Shown: positions 1 through 9,499 of the stretch, piece by piece
How the letters are laid out: each line of letters opens with the position of its first letter
How positions within the stretch are numbered: position 1 is the stretch's first letter
Assembly (NCBI GenBank): GCA_002011745.1
Contig: MTOU01000042.1
Span: forward strand, 1-52,857
Length of the DNA stretch: 52,857 bases
Direction of reading: 5' to 3'
Source: Nitrospirae bacterium JdFR-85
GTDB taxonomy: Bacteria; Nitrospirota; Thermodesulfovibrionia; Thermodesulfovibrionales; JdFR-85
Translations under genes and position numbers: made by a program
Notes under the pieces: model-generated
Databases searched by the model: none
Told to the model about the DNA's origin: nothing
The model's input: the letters and a program-made list of their open reading frames with translations, nothing else

Positions 1-3000
1 CTTCCGTCAGGCTCCACCCAGGCCACGGCCCCTGCCATCTCAGGGGCACTACGGGTCTCATAGGTGCCGTCTCCTCGTGGAGAAAGGATGTACCTCCAGC
101 CTATGGGATGTATGTAGACGAGGGCATTGCCCTGCTGAAGCAGGAAGTGGTTGAGACTTATTGAGGTTCCCCATCCAAAGGGTCCCAGATCTGTGTTCAT
201 TGAGCGGTAATACCGCCTTATCTCTACTGGATAGGGGAGGTCAACCACACTGTGAAGATACATCCCTGTAGAAAGGTCCACAGGATCACCACCAGTAGTG
301 AGTGCACCAAATCCATCTCCTCCTCCACCTCCACCGCCACCGCCCCCTCCACCACCAGCACCTCCACCACCACAGCAACCATTGTCACATCCACCACCAG
401 GGCTGTTGTTTCCCTGACCACCACTGTCAACAAATGTGGCCCCGCAGCAGAACTTGGGTATTCCCACTCCGGGGTCGGGTATAATCTGCCTGCCGTCCTC
501 ACTCACAGTGCCCCAGCCGAAGACCTTCCACTTATTGGTGTCAGGCCCTGGCTCAGGTGACTCGTCGTAGTACCAGAGTTGTACCCTTGTGCCAGGAGAC
601 AGTTTCAGGGTGTTGGGCATCTTCACAGGTATTGGTTCTGAGGGATAACCTCCACCCGGTTTGAAGAAGTAATACATAAAGACCTCGGTTGTGTACACCC
701 CCTCTGGTGGAGGACTCACAGGCAGCCGGTCTGTGGGTATTCTCGTCACAGAAACCCTTTCGTTTGGCTGCCCATCCCAGCCTATAATGGTTACCCCTGC
801 AGGTATGAGCATCTCATAGTCAGGGATATCAGGGTCTGTGACCACGGTATTCTGAGAGGAGTCTATGATTGTATAATATTTTGTGTTTACCTCATGTAGA
901 TAAATAGGATAGGGCAGATGATTATCCTGTCCACCTGTAATAATAACAGGCACAGGTAGCCTTGAAGGATAGGTTACTCCGTCACGGCTGGCCGTCTCTC
1001 CATCAACCAGAAGGACCTGCTCTCCTACGGGTGGATCAATGAAAAGGAAATTACCTGCCTCATCAGTGAAAGTTACCTGAGTGCCAAGCCTTAGCCTTAC
1101 GCCTTCTATGGGCATCCCGTCCTTTGATGCCAGTATCTGACCACTCAGGGTGGTAATACCCTCAGGCAGGCCCTCCACCCTGAGGGTGGCCTCTGCCTGA
1201 AGCAGGGTGCCTGAGGAGGTGGCAGTACCACGGATGACAACCTCTGCAGGCTGTCCCACAGAGCCGGAAAGCCTCAGGAGGGTGTGCTGCTCCCTTGTGA
1301 GATACTCTCTGTCAAGAGAAACCTCAAGACCTACTCCTGTGGTACTTACAGAAAGGTGTACAAGCCCGTTGAATGGTCTCTGACCCCTGTCCTTTATGCT
1401 CACCACCACAGTGGCACTGCCTCCAGAAGGAAGCCTCACCAGGGAAGGACTCACCTGGAGCTCAAACTCCTCAGGGGACACCACTGCAAAGGGACTGCTG
1501 CTTTCTGTAGAGCCCTTTGAAGTGGTAACCCTTATGGGGCCTGTGGTAGCACCTGCGGGCACGGTAGTCTTTATCTCGGTGGCACCAAGGGCCTGAATCA
1601 CTGAGGCCACGCCGTTGAACTCCACCCTTACAGGTGGATAATTAAAGTTTCTGCCCGTTATTGTTACCAAGGTGCCTGGCGAACCTTCCCGTGGCGTAAA
1701 GTCCTCTATCTGTGGCAGGGGAGGTTTTACAATGAGAAACAGAACATTTGACATCTGCCCGTCAGGATTCCTCACAAGCACGGGATACTTACCCTCTGTC
1801 TCCACCATACTGGAAGGCACCGCAGCCTGAAGCTCCTGAGAACTCACAAATGTGCTCAATAGGTCTTCTCCGTTGAGGTTCACCACAGAGTGCTCTTCAA
1901 AGTGCTCTCCCCTTACAGTAAGAACAAACCCCTCTATGCCTGCCTCAACCTCTGAAGGGTCTATGGAGTGAATTTGAGGGGGGTAGCCTTTTATCTCAAA
2001 CATGTAGGGGGCTGATTCTCCTCCCTCAGGTGGTGGATTAAACACTCTGACAGGCACGGTGCCTGGCTCAGAGACCAGTTCTTCCGGTACCTCTGCCCCC
2101 AGGGTCTCGTTGTCACGAAAGGTGGTTGGGACATCCTTCTGGTTAAACCTCACCTGAGAGTCCATAATGAATCTTCTGCCTTCCACCCTCAGGCTTACTC
2201 CCTCACCAGGTCTCGTTGCTTCAGGTATCAGACGGGTTATCTCCGGCAGAGGGTTGGGTAGCTGAAGCTCCAGAAGCAGAGAGGACCGCCTTAACTTCTT
2301 CCTGTGTTCTTTATGCTTATAATTAAATAATTTTGCCTTTACCACTAAAGCAGCACTGTTGCGATAGGGGTCTATGGATACAAGGGGTTTGAGCTTTGGT
2401 AATTTACCATGCCTTTCCACGGGTATGGGTATCTCAATCGGTCTGAATCGTAACGACTCCAGATCCACCGCGAGAAGCCCTCTATTTGTAGTCACTAAGG
2501 CTATGTGTGTTGAGGGGTTGATGTCAACAGAATAGGAACCTCTGGTTCTGTAAGAACTGAGAATACTGCCACTGTTTATGTCTGCTACCGTTACCCTGTT
2601 TTTACCTACCACAGTGGCCCTGTCCAAGGAAGGATCTACTGCTACAGCCCTCGCACTGCCAGCAAGAGGCACCTCTCTTAAAACCTCTCCTGTGTCAAGA
2701 TTCAACACTACGAGCAGGTACCCATTGTCTTCATTGTCTTCCTCATTGTCTCCTTCTGCTACAAACACTAGTCTTGAGGAGTCACCGTCAACTGCAAGGG
2801 TAATGGGTTTGTAGGGAAGGGTAATACTGCTGAGCATGCTTATACTATCAGCAGAAAATACCAGTATCCTTCCAGGACCCTTTATGCCGACGATTATCCT
2901 GCCACCTTCTGAATCTACTGCTATGTCAACAGGTTTGCCCCTGAATACAACCCTTCCTACCAGTTCACCCTCTGAAGAGAAGTGGTACAGGATTCCATTT

Positions 3001-3302
3001 TTGCCCTTTTTGCCTACTACAAACACTTTTTCCTGAGAAGACTCCACTGCAAGGGCGACAGGTGAAGAGTCGAGCCTTATGGTTTTAATAATACGATACT
3101 TCAGGATATCAATCTGCTGAAGGGCCTTAATCCTCTTTTTGCTTATAGTCCATACATAAGGTACACCCTTTGCCCTGTCAATGTCTCTTACTGGTTGCTC
3201 AAGCCAGAGATGTCCTTTAATTACTACACCTGCGGCGGCTACTGTAGGGAAGAGAAGAGTTAGACAGAGCAAAATCGTTACTGTCTGCTTTAGCTGCCTC
3301 AT
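1..3302 (-). CDS. Very large exported propeller/TIG/RHS-type surface protein, C-terminal part beyond window
   Basis: Open frame of about 1100 codons from ATG at 3302 to the window edge, with no stop. An N-terminal signal peptide (MRQLKQ, then a Leu/Val-rich core ending near TVAAAG) predicts export. It is followed by a repetitive YVTN-like beta-propeller region (about residues 30-300), three TIG/IPT Ig-like domains starting near residues 350, 440 and 530, an Ig-like region, and a carboxypeptidase-regulatory-like domain near 717 (LSGQILASKDGMPIEGVRL). A Gly/Cys-rich linker (about 960-1000) leads into a DUF6531-type module (GDPVDLSTG near 1005, then GPFGWGTSISLNHF). In known proteins DUF6531 precedes RHS/YD repeats, so the missing part is probably an RHS barrel, perhaps with a variable tip. 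The start lies 5 bases after the preceding gene's stop. A toxin role cannot be judged without the C-terminus. Confidence 0.85.
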   Translation of the reverse strand, partial: MRQLKQTVTILLCLTLLFPTVAAAGVVIKGHLWLEQPVRDIDRAKGVPYVWTISKKRIKALQQIDILKYRIIKTIRLDSSPVALAVESSQEKVFVVGKKGKNGILYHFSSEGELVGRVVFRGKPVDIAVDSEGGRIIVGIKGPGRILVFSADSISMLSSITLPYKPITLAVDGDSSRLVFVAEGDNEEDNEDNGYLLVVLNLDTGEVLREVPLAGSARAVAVDPSLDRATVVGKNRVTVADINSGSILSSYRTRGSYSVDINPSTHIALVTTNRGLLAVDLESLRFRPIEIPIPVERHGKLPKLKPLVSIDPYRNSAALVVKAKLFNYKHKEHRKKLRRSSLLLELQLPNPLPEITRLIPEATRPGEGVSLRVEGRRFIMDSQVRFNQKDVPTTFRDNETLGAEVPEELVSEPGTVPVRVFNPPPEGGESAPYMFEIKGYPPQIHSIDPSEVEAGIEGFVLTVRGEHFEEHSVVNLNGEDLLSTFVSSQELQAAVPSSMVETEGKYPVLVRNPDGQMSNVLFLIVKPPLPQIEDFTPREGSPGTLVTITGRNFNYPPVRVEFNGVASVIQALGATEIKTTVPAGATTGPIRVTTSKGSTESSSPFAVVSPEEFELQVSPSLVRLPSGGSATVVVSIKDRGQRPFNGLVHLSVSTTGVGLEVSLDREYLTREQHTLLRLSGSVGQPAEVVIRGTATSSGTLLQAEATLRVEGLPEGITTLSGQILASKDGMPIEGVRLRLGTQVTFTDEAGNFLFIDPPVGEQVLLVDGETASRDGVTYPSRLPVPVIITGGQDNHLPYPIYLHEVNTKYYTIIDSSQNTVVTDPDIPDYEMLIPAGVTIIGWDGQPNERVSVTRIPTDRLPVSPPPEGVYTTEVFMYYFFKPGGGYPSEPIPVKMPNTLKLSPGTRVQLWYYDESPEPGPDTNKWKVFGWGTVSEDGRQIIPDPGVGIPKFCCGATFVDSGGQGNNSPGGGCDNGCCGGGGAGGGGGGGGGGGGGDGFGALTTGGDPVDLSTGMYLHSVVDLPYPVEIRRYYRSMNTDLGPFGWGTSISLNHFLLQQGNALVYIHPIGWRYILSPRGDGTYETRSAPEMAGAVAWVEPDG

Positions 3303-3307
3303 TTTTA

Positions 3308-4690
3308 CTACCTCATACTCACCTTTGCAAGAAACTCTCTCAGAGGAACCTCTCTGCCTGACTCTGTAACATATACCACCTCAGTGGAGTTGCCCATTTT
3401 TGATGCCACGCGGACTCTGTCTATCTTTTCTCCATCAAAATACAGGGTGGTCTGCATCGTAAAGGTGGCCTCTGCAGTGAGGATACATTGGTATTCAGTG
3501 GAAAGGTTTATGTCTATGGTCACGGAGGAGGAGTCAAAGGTGCCCGTAAGGGTGCCTGTAGCTGTTTCAACTGGTCCGTGCTCAGGAGTGGAGGTGAGTT
3601 TTACTACCGTGCCTGTGGGTATCTTTGAGGCGACTATCTTCACAGGCACGGGGTTTTGCGTCCCTAAGGGCAGGGTGACATCAGGGGTGCCGAACCTGCC
3701 CGTGGGGTTCTGAGGAACTGCCACACCTGCTACTTCAACGATCCTCAGCTCTGGCACCTCTGCCACGAACACACTGGAAGGACGGCCAGCAATAAATTGG
3801 GGTACTGTCTGAGTTGTCATTTGGAGAGAATATGCCTCTATTCTTATTCGACCCTGACCACCATTACCACCAGCATTTTTATAAGGAGCAGAGGCTCCTT
3901 TACCTCCCACAGCCTTAATGTTTCCATTTATAATGATCTTGTCAGCTATAAGTCGAATTGCACCTCCACTGCCTCCACCTCCTCCTGAACATAGCATTGC
4001 ACCTTTCCCACCATTTGCAGTTAGAGTTCCGCTAATTGTAATTGTTGAAGAAGAGGCTATTACAATAGCTCCACCACCTCCGCCGCCTGCTCCACCAACC
4101 TGATTATCATTATTCTTACAGCCACCGCCCCCACCTCCACCGGAGCCTCCAGTAATTGGAAGAAGTTTTTCGTTTCCATAAGTTGAACCACCTTTTCCAA
4201 CATCACCTGTTCCACCAAAAGACTTCAAACCATTATCACCACTGGTTCCAAAGCCACCACCACCCCCTCCTGAACCTATTCCTTGAGATAATACCTTACC
4301 ACCTTCACCACCACCTGGACCAAGACCATTGCCTCCTGCTGTAAGTGTCGGTCCCCCTGCTCCACCGTCAAACCCTCCAGGGCCACCTTCACCAGGAAAC
4401 TGATTAACAGCATCAGTACCATCTACACTTATGACGCCCTCTATTATCACATCTCCTGTAGCAAGTATGTATACAGGAGTATTGCGAGAATTTTTCTTAA
4501 ATGTTACGGTCACACCTGCAGGGATATTTATGGTTGTGAAATTAAAGATCCCATCTTCAGGCACCTGAAGCACTGTGTCCTCTGTAGGGCTGAAAGGACC
4601 ATCAGCCCCTGTGCTTCCACTATCAAAACCAAAGACTAAAGAAACAGAAATTAAGATTAAAGCTGTTAATAATGAGATCACCCTTCCCAT
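3308..4690 (-). CDS. Exported glycine-rich repeat protein
   Basis: 460-aa protein with a clear signal peptide (MGRVISLLTALILISVSL). The mature N-terminus (about residues 35-100) reads as short beta-helix-like turns, with VPEDGIFNFTTINIPAGV followed by ATGDVIIEGVISVDG. Residues about 100-290 are extremely Gly-rich with GGGGGG and GGAGG runs. The C-terminal third (about 300-460) is a compact beta-rich region without cysteines in recognisable motifs. This layout matches uncharacterised secreted Gly-rich proteins often found beside TIG/RHS proteins in delta-type bacteria. It sits between two exported proteins of the same cluster (18 bases after the upstream gene, 5 before the next), so a shared cell-surface role is inferred. 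No enzymatic motif is visible. Confidence 0.8.
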   Translation of the reverse strand: MGRVISLLTALILISVSLVFGFDSGSTGADGPFSPTEDTVLQVPEDGIFNFTTINIPAGVTVTFKKNSRNTPVYILATGDVIIEGVISVDGTDAVNQFPGEGGPGGFDGGAGGPTLTAGGNGLGPGGGEGGKVLSQGIGSGGGGGGFGTSGDNGLKSFGGTGDVGKGGSTYGNEKLLPITGGSGGGGGGGCKNNDNQVGGAGGGGGGAIVIASSSTITISGTLTANGGKGAMLCSGGGGGSGGAIRLIADKIIINGNIKAVGGKGASAPYKNAGGNGGQGRIRIEAYSLQMTTQTVPQFIAGRPSSVFVAEVPELRIVEVAGVAVPQNPTGRFGTPDVTLPLGTQNPVPVKIVASKIPTGTVVKLTSTPEHGPVETATGTLTGTFDSSSVTIDINLSTEYQCILTAEATFTMQTTLYFDGEKIDRVRVASKMGNSTEVVYVTESGREVPLREFLAKVSMR

Positions 4691-4708
4691 CTTCTACCTC
4701 CATTTATT

Positions 4709-5665
4709 TTATTTTTCTATCTCAATGCATACTCCATCAGATACCACCATGCCTTCAAAGGGCATCTGGACAGAGACTGAATCAGTCAGAATGGATCTTG
4801 GAAAACTCATGTCCACACTTACTTGAGATGAGAGAATCTTTGTATTGTTTCTTATAAGAAGTGACATGCCTACAGACACTGGTCCCGAACTCAGATACAC
4901 CTCTCCCTGAAGTGGCCCTGTTACCCATACAGGCAGCCTCACTCCTCTGATCTTCAAAACTACCGTTGCCTCTTTCAGGGCCACTACCTGAAATATCCCT
5001 ATACCACCCTGGGGTACGGTCACCTCCTGAGGGACATCAAGTGCCTGAGGTTGAGGATTGGAGATAGTGAATGTCTGGTCCCTGTCAACAGGAGGCTCAA
5101 TTGAGACCTCTACAGTGGCTGTATCGCCAACCTTCATAAGGAGTCTGTCAGGATTAAACCGTAGAGTTGCCACAGTAAACCCTATGGATGCCTCTCCATA
5201 GAAGGTCTTCACATAAAACATGAAATCCCCCAGTGGAGCATCGGAATTTATACTCACCTCTGCAGTAATGGTGTCATCTGTGGATTGGAAACTATGGATA
5301 TAAATACCAGGATTGTCAGTGTAGAGCTCTTCAAGAGCTAATAGATTCCTTCCGGTTATGGTTATTATTATGAAAGGAGTACCTCTGAAAAGCAGATCAG
5401 GACTCAGGGAATCAAGCTCTGGTGGGGCATTACTTGTTTGAACATGCTCTATTGAGATGAGATTACCAACCTCATCATAATGATAAATCGCAGCACTACC
5501 ATCCTCTTTTATAACCTTCTGTAGCCTTCCCAAGGAATCATAAAGATATCTCCCCTCATCAGCGCAGGCTACCGCCACTATGAGTAATAATGGGAGTATA
5601 AAAATAATCAGAAGAAATAACTGAAAAAAGCCTTTTGTTTTTCTTTTTCTGCCTCTTCTCCCCAT
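4709..5665 (-). CDS. Exported YD-repeat (RHS-like) plus TIG-like domain protein
   Basis: About 318 aa from ATG at 5665. The frame stays open to a TTG at 5689, but the ATG has an AAAGG ribosome site 5 bases upstream and gives a standard signal peptide: basic RKRKTK, a long Phe/Leu/Ile core, then cleavage near VACADEG. Right after the signal are one or two YD repeats (YLYDSLGRLQKVIKEDGS, then YHYDEVGNLISI), the hallmark of RHS proteins. A TIG-like Ig domain follows (near SLSPDLLFRGTPFIIITITG), then further beta-rich sequence. It is a mini-RHS protein and the first gene of the cluster that ends in the giant RHS protein. It may be a companion or donor fragment for RHS recombination, but function is unknown. 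Confidence 0.75.
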   Translation of the reverse strand: MGRRGRKRKTKGFFQLFLLIIFILPLLLIVAVACADEGRYLYDSLGRLQKVIKEDGSAAIYHYDEVGNLISIEHVQTSNAPPELDSLSPDLLFRGTPFIIITITGRNLLALEELYTDNPGIYIHSFQSTDDTITAEVSINSDAPLGDFMFYVKTFYGEASIGFTVATLRFNPDRLLMKVGDTATVEVSIEPPVDRDQTFTISNPQPQALDVPQEVTVPQGGIGIFQVVALKEATVVLKIRGVRLPVWVTGPLQGEVYLSSGPVSVGMSLLIRNNTKILSSQVSVDMSFPRSILTDSVSVQMPFEGMVVSDGVCIEIEK

Positions 5666-5791
5666 CTCCGCCTTTATCTTATTTATCAAAAATTAAAAAA
5701 CAAATCAAATTAAAAATTATTATGGATTTATAAAATACACAAATGCAATCCGGACTGTCATCGCTAAGATATTTTGGGGTATACTATATCT
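5666..5791. other. Divergent intergenic region
   Basis: AT-rich spacer between the exported cluster (minus) and the SPOR-TPR gene (plus). A TATACT element lies next to the plus-strand start. On the minus strand, several TATAAA/CATAAT-like hexamers in 5715-5745 could serve the exported cluster, but none stands out. No hairpin terminator or RNA gene was seen. Confidence 0.4.
5755..5785 (+). promoter_or_regulatory. Promoter of SPOR-TPR gene, leaderless type
   Basis: -10 TATACT at 5780-5785 ends 6 bases before GTG 5792. A CTGTCA at 5755-5760 is a possible -35 with a 19-base spacer. No conventional ribosome site is well placed, so initiation on the start codon is inferred. Confidence 0.45.
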
Positions 5792-7045
5792 GTGACCAGA
5801 AACAACTGGATAAAAAAGACGCTTGTAATCTTAAGTGTAGGTATAGGATTGATTTTTACATCACCTGCTCCCATTTACTCTAAGGAGGGGTTCTATACAG
5901 TACAGATTGCTACATATAGTCTATCAAAATACAGTTATGCAGAAAGACTGTTTGAATTCCTTATCAATCAGTTAGAGGATCAGGAAAAGGAATCTTTAAG
6001 GATAGAAAAGAGCCAGAAGCACTATATTATAAGGCTGGGAAGATTTAATGACCTTGCCTCTGCAAATAAGGCTCTGAACACAATAAAGGACTTTGTTCCC
6101 GACGCCTTTGTCCTGAAGATTGCCAATCCAGAGGAATTTCAGGTGATGAGAATATACATGTCCAAACATGAACAAGAAACCAAAATAATAACTGAAAAAC
6201 CTTCAGAAAAATTATTTCAGCAGGAAATAAAATCTCAAGTGCCTGAAGTTTATTATACAGTTCAGATAGGGAACTTCCTGAAACTAAAAGAGGCAAAAGA
6301 CGAACTAAGAAGGATTGCAAAGAGCCTATCAAAGGAGGACAGGGATACCCTACGGATAGAGAAGTCCGGTAGGTACTACACCTTGCGAATAGGAAGATTT
6401 AAATCCTACACTGAGGCAAGAGAGTTTTTATCAAGATACAAAGACTCTCTTTTAGGTATTATCGTGGTAGGTTCTACAAAGGAAGAAGAGATTGTCCAGC
6501 TTTACGAAAGGGATTCCTTATACAAAAATAAAGAACCTCCCTTAGGGGAAGAATCTGATAGAAAGAGATATTTACTTGAGAGGCTAATCAGAGATGTAGA
6601 TTCATTGATTGAGGATGAACAATACGGCAAAGCTGCCCAACTTCTGAGAAAAGGACTTTCAGAATGGTCCAACAGTCCTGAACTGTATGCAAGATATGGA
6701 GAGGTTCTACTTTATCTCGGATATCCAGACAAGGCATACAAACAGTACAGAAAGGCTATAGAACTGTCACCAGATGTGCCAGAATTCCATACAGGTTTAG
6801 GATACAGTCTCCTGAACAGCCATATAAACAAAGCAAAAGAGTCTATTGAGGCATTCAAACGGGCGCTTGAGATTTCACCTGATGACACAAGTGCCCTTGA
6901 AGGACTCGGGATTGTATATGTGAGTATTAACAGGACAGACCTGGCTCTACAGATATACAACAGACTGAAGGAACTAGACCGTGAGGCAGCAACAAGGCTC
7001 TATGATGTCATAGTAACCGGTATTGACTGGGGCAAACAGGAATAA
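5792..7045 (+). CDS. SPOR-domain and TPR-repeat envelope protein
   Basis: About 417 aa from GTG 5792; an in-frame TTG at 5774 lies upstream of the likely -10 and is less plausible. An N-terminal hydrophobic stretch (VILSVGIGLIFTSP) is a signal peptide or anchor. Two SPOR-like repeats follow: FYTVQIATYS (residues ~35-110) and YYTVQIGNF (~150-225), each ending in a YIIRLGRF or YTLRIGRF strand. These are the peptidoglycan-binding fold that recognises denuded glycan strands. The C-terminal ~150 residues hold TPR helices (PELYARYGEVLLYLGYPDKA and ALEISPDDTSALEGLGIVYV). A periplasmic cell-envelope role is inferred from the domains. It is 70 bases upstream of hflX, which appears to have its own promoter. 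Confidence 0.8.
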   Translation: MTRNNWIKKTLVILSVGIGLIFTSPAPIYSKEGFYTVQIATYSLSKYSYAERLFEFLINQLEDQEKESLRIEKSQKHYIIRLGRFNDLASANKALNTIKDFVPDAFVLKIANPEEFQVMRIYMSKHEQETKIITEKPSEKLFQQEIKSQVPEVYYTVQIGNFLKLKEAKDELRRIAKSLSKEDRDTLRIEKSGRYYTLRIGRFKSYTEAREFLSRYKDSLLGIIVVGSTKEEEIVQLYERDSLYKNKEPPLGEESDRKRYLLERLIRDVDSLIEDEQYGKAAQLLRKGLSEWSNSPELYARYGEVLLYLGYPDKAYKQYRKAIELSPDVPEFHTGLGYSLLNSHINKAKESIEAFKRALEISPDDTSALEGLGIVYVSINRTDLALQIYNRLKELDREAATRLYDVIVTGIDWGKQE

Positions 7046-7082
7046 GGCTTGCAAGGAAGATAGAGAATTACATAAAATAGAG

Positions 7083-7110
7083 TTAAGATAGTAAGAGAGT
7101 TTCATATAAA
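7083..7110 (+). promoter_or_regulatory. Candidate hflX promoter, leaderless type
   Basis: TTAAGA at 7083-7088 and TATAAA at 7105-7110 with a 16-base spacer. The -10 ends 5 bases before TTG 7116. The only purine tract (AAAGG, 7109-7113) lies 2 bases from the start codon, too close for a ribosome site. Confidence 0.4.
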
Positions 7111-7115
7111 AGGCT

Positions 7116-8753
7116 TTGATTTACGGAAATACATCGGGTCTCAAGAAAAGAGAGATACAACTCCTCGAAAGGCTGTACAGAAGACGTATACCTAAGGAGT
7201 CTGTCTTTACCACTGAGTTTGTAAAGACCCTTATCAACCTCTCGCTGGATATAAATCGCCAAATAGGGGTGCTTATCAATAGAGCAGGAAAGGTTACCCA
7301 TGTAATAGTTGGAGACACAGGAGGGCTTTTTATACCTGAGTTAAGTGATTATCCTCTTGGAAGGAAACCCTTAAGAGGTTTAAGGCTTATTCATACCCAT
7401 CTATACAATGAACCTCTCAGTAAGGATGACCTGACAGATCTTGCCCTTCTGAGATTTGATCTTATAGCTGCAGTGGGTATAAAAAATACCCAGCCTGCAG
7501 ATGTCTTTATTGCCTATCTTCTGCCTGATGGTGAGAGCAGTACAGTAGAGGTGCTTCCTCCGCTTAAGATACATGAAAACAGATTTCAGTTTACTGATTT
7601 TATTGAGGCTCTTGAGGAGCAGATGAAAAGGAGGTATACAATTTCACAGGATGATCCTCGTGAAAGGGCTATACTTATAAGTGTATCAACAAAGCCAAGA
7701 TACGAAATGGAAGAGTCGCTTCAGGAACTGGAAGAATTGGCTGTATCAGCAGATGTCTTGGTTATAGGGAAGGTTTTGCAGAGACTTAAAGAGATCAATC
7801 CCAGGTATCTCATGGGAGTGGGAAAGTTAAAGGAGCTGGTTATTGAAGCAATGAACAAGGGAGCGACCCTTCTGATTTTTGACCAGAATCTTACCCCCTC
7901 TCAGATGAGATCGATCACAGAGATGACAGAACTAAAGGTCATTGATAGGACACAACTGATACTGGATATATTTGCACGGAGGGCACACACACGAGATGGA
8001 AAGGTACAAGTAGAGCTGGCACAACTGAGATACCGTCTTCCAAGGCTTGTGGGAAAGGGAACAGCAATGAGCCGTCTTGCAGGAGGTATTGGTGGCAGAG
8101 GCCCTGGTGAAACAAAACTGGAAGTTGACCGACGCAGGGTAAGAGACAGGATCCATCACTTAGAGAAGGAGTTAGAGAAACTCTCTAAGGCAAGAAAGCA
8201 GAGAAAACAGAAGAGACTGGCAAGAAGATTACCTATCGTCTCTATTATCGGATATACAAATGCAGGCAAATCCACTCTGTTGAATAATTTAACCAATAGC
8301 AGGATATACACAGAGGAGAAGATGTTTGCTACCCTTGATACCACAAGTAGAAGGCTCCGTTTCCCCCGAGAAAGAGAGATTATAATTACTGATACTGTGG
8401 GATTTATCAGAGACCTTCCAAAGGAGCTGATGGCTGCATTCCGTTCCACCCTTGAGGAACTCCAGGATGCAGATCTACTGATACATCTTGTTGATATATC
8501 AAATCCAAGATTTGAACAGCATATTGAATCAGTAGAGAGGATCCTTGAAGAGCTAAGCCTGTCAGACAAGCCCCGCATACTTGTCTTCAATAAAATAGAC
8601 AAACTCTCACCTGAAGAATGCAGGAATATCTGTACCCGGTATGGAGGAATTGGTATCTCTGCCCTTGACAGAGATACTTTCGAACCTCTTCTTCGGGCTA
8701 TAGAATTTCATCTCTGGAAAGAACAGAGCAAGGAAGTGGCTCTATGTCTCTAA
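7116..8753 (+). CDS. hflX: HflX ribosome-associated GTPase
   Basis: 545 aa from TTG. The N-terminal ~180 residues (IYGNTSGLKKREIQLLERLYR) form the extension seen in delta-type and some anaerobe HflX proteins, making it longer than the ~430-aa E. coli protein. The HflX domain (RAILISVSTKP, ELAVSADVLVIG) carries the glycine-rich signature GGIGGRGPGETKLEVDRRR. A G domain follows: P-loop GYTNAGKSTL (~387), switch TLDTT, DTVGFIRDLP, and NKID. HflX binds the 50S subunit and rescues stalled ribosomes, splitting them under stress. The IYGNTSGL opening matches family N-termini, which supports the TTG. surE overlaps its 3' end by 10 bases, so the two are co-transcribed. Confidence 0.93.
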   Translation: MIYGNTSGLKKREIQLLERLYRRRIPKESVFTTEFVKTLINLSLDINRQIGVLINRAGKVTHVIVGDTGGLFIPELSDYPLGRKPLRGLRLIHTHLYNEPLSKDDLTDLALLRFDLIAAVGIKNTQPADVFIAYLLPDGESSTVEVLPPLKIHENRFQFTDFIEALEEQMKRRYTISQDDPRERAILISVSTKPRYEMEESLQELEELAVSADVLVIGKVLQRLKEINPRYLMGVGKLKELVIEAMNKGATLLIFDQNLTPSQMRSITEMTELKVIDRTQLILDIFARRAHTRDGKVQVELAQLRYRLPRLVGKGTAMSRLAGGIGGRGPGETKLEVDRRRVRDRIHHLEKELEKLSKARKQRKQKRLARRLPIVSIIGYTNAGKSTLLNNLTNSRIYTEEKMFATLDTTSRRLRFPREREIIITDTVGFIRDLPKELMAAFRSTLEELQDADLLIHLVDISNPRFEQHIESVERILEELSLSDKPRILVFNKIDKLSPEECRNICTRYGGIGISALDRDTFEPLLRAIEFHLWKEQSKEVALCL

Positions 8754-9499
8754 TACTTATTACAAATGATGATGGAGTATATTCTGAGGGTATAAAGGTA
8801 CTTACAGAGGCAATGAGACAGATAGGTGAGGTGGCAGTTGTTGCTCCTGACAGGGAAAGAAGTGCTGTAAGCCATGCCCTAACAATGCATCGTCCCTTAA
8901 AAGTAGAAAATATAAAGAAGAATATCTATGCTGTTAATGGTACCCCTACAGACTGTGTGGTAGTTGCTATAGAAAAACTACTCACCGAAAGGCCGTCAGT
9001 GCTTGTGTCAGGTATCAACAGAGGAGCGAATCTGGGTGATGATATAGGCTACTCTGGCACTGTTTCAGCAGCAATAGAGGGCACGCTTTTTGGTATTCCA
9101 TCCATTGCAGTATCTGTAATGTTCAATGATAATGAAAAGATACATTACAATACAGCAGCCTTTTTTGCCCAGAAAATAACCCAGTATGTGCTGAAAGAAG
9201 GGCTTCCACCAGATACCCTTCTCAATGTGAATGTACCCAATCTGCCCAGGTCCAGAATAAAAGGCATCAGATTCACAAGACAGGGTAAAAGAACCTATGA
9301 GAATGCTATACATGAGACCTATGACCCCTGGGGTAGAAAACACTTCTGGATAGGTGGAGGGACACCCTCTTGGGAGGACAGAGATGATACAGACATCGTT
9401 GCTGTAATGAAGGGGTATGTTTCTGTCACCCCCCTACACTTAGATATGACAAACTATGAGGCCCTTGAAATACTCCGTAAAAAATGGAGACAGCTCTGA
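8744..9499 (+). CDS. surE: 5'/3'-nucleotidase SurE
   Basis: 251 aa, the family's usual size. The metal-binding N-terminus ILITNDDGVYSEGI contains the conserved Asp-Asp pair, followed by APDRERSAVSHALT and the SGINRGANLGDDIGYSGTV motif, all diagnostic of SurE. The enzyme is a divalent-metal nucleoside monophosphate phosphatase that can also act on polyphosphate and is linked to stress survival. The start has AAGGAA 8 bases upstream, inside hflX. The 10-base overlap with hflX and 16-base overlap with the next gene indicate a three-gene operon. Confidence 0.95.
   Translation: MSLILITNDDGVYSEGIKVLTEAMRQIGEVAVVAPDRERSAVSHALTMHRPLKVENIKKNIYAVNGTPTDCVVVAIEKLLTERPSVLVSGINRGANLGDDIGYSGTVSAAIEGTLFGIPSIAVSVMFNDNEKIHYNTAAFFAQKITQYVLKEGLPPDTLLNVNVPNLPRSRIKGIRFTRQGKRTYENAIHETYDPWGRKHFWIGGGTPSWEDRDDTDIVAVMKGYVSVTPLHLDMTNYEALEILRKKWRQL

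Noticed and set aside
252-560. Plus-strand Thr/Pro/Ser-rich open frames near the left edge
   Set aside because: They are antisense to the Gly-rich linker of the giant exported protein; their composition simply mirrors Gly codons, and the minus frame is continuous with domains.
3797-4344. Plus-strand His/Pro-rich frames
   Set aside because: Antisense shadows of the glycine-rich protein gene.
8156-8602. 148-aa minus-strand frame inside hflX
   Set aside because: Opposite strand of the conserved GTPase domain; Ser/Leu-rich shadow composition.
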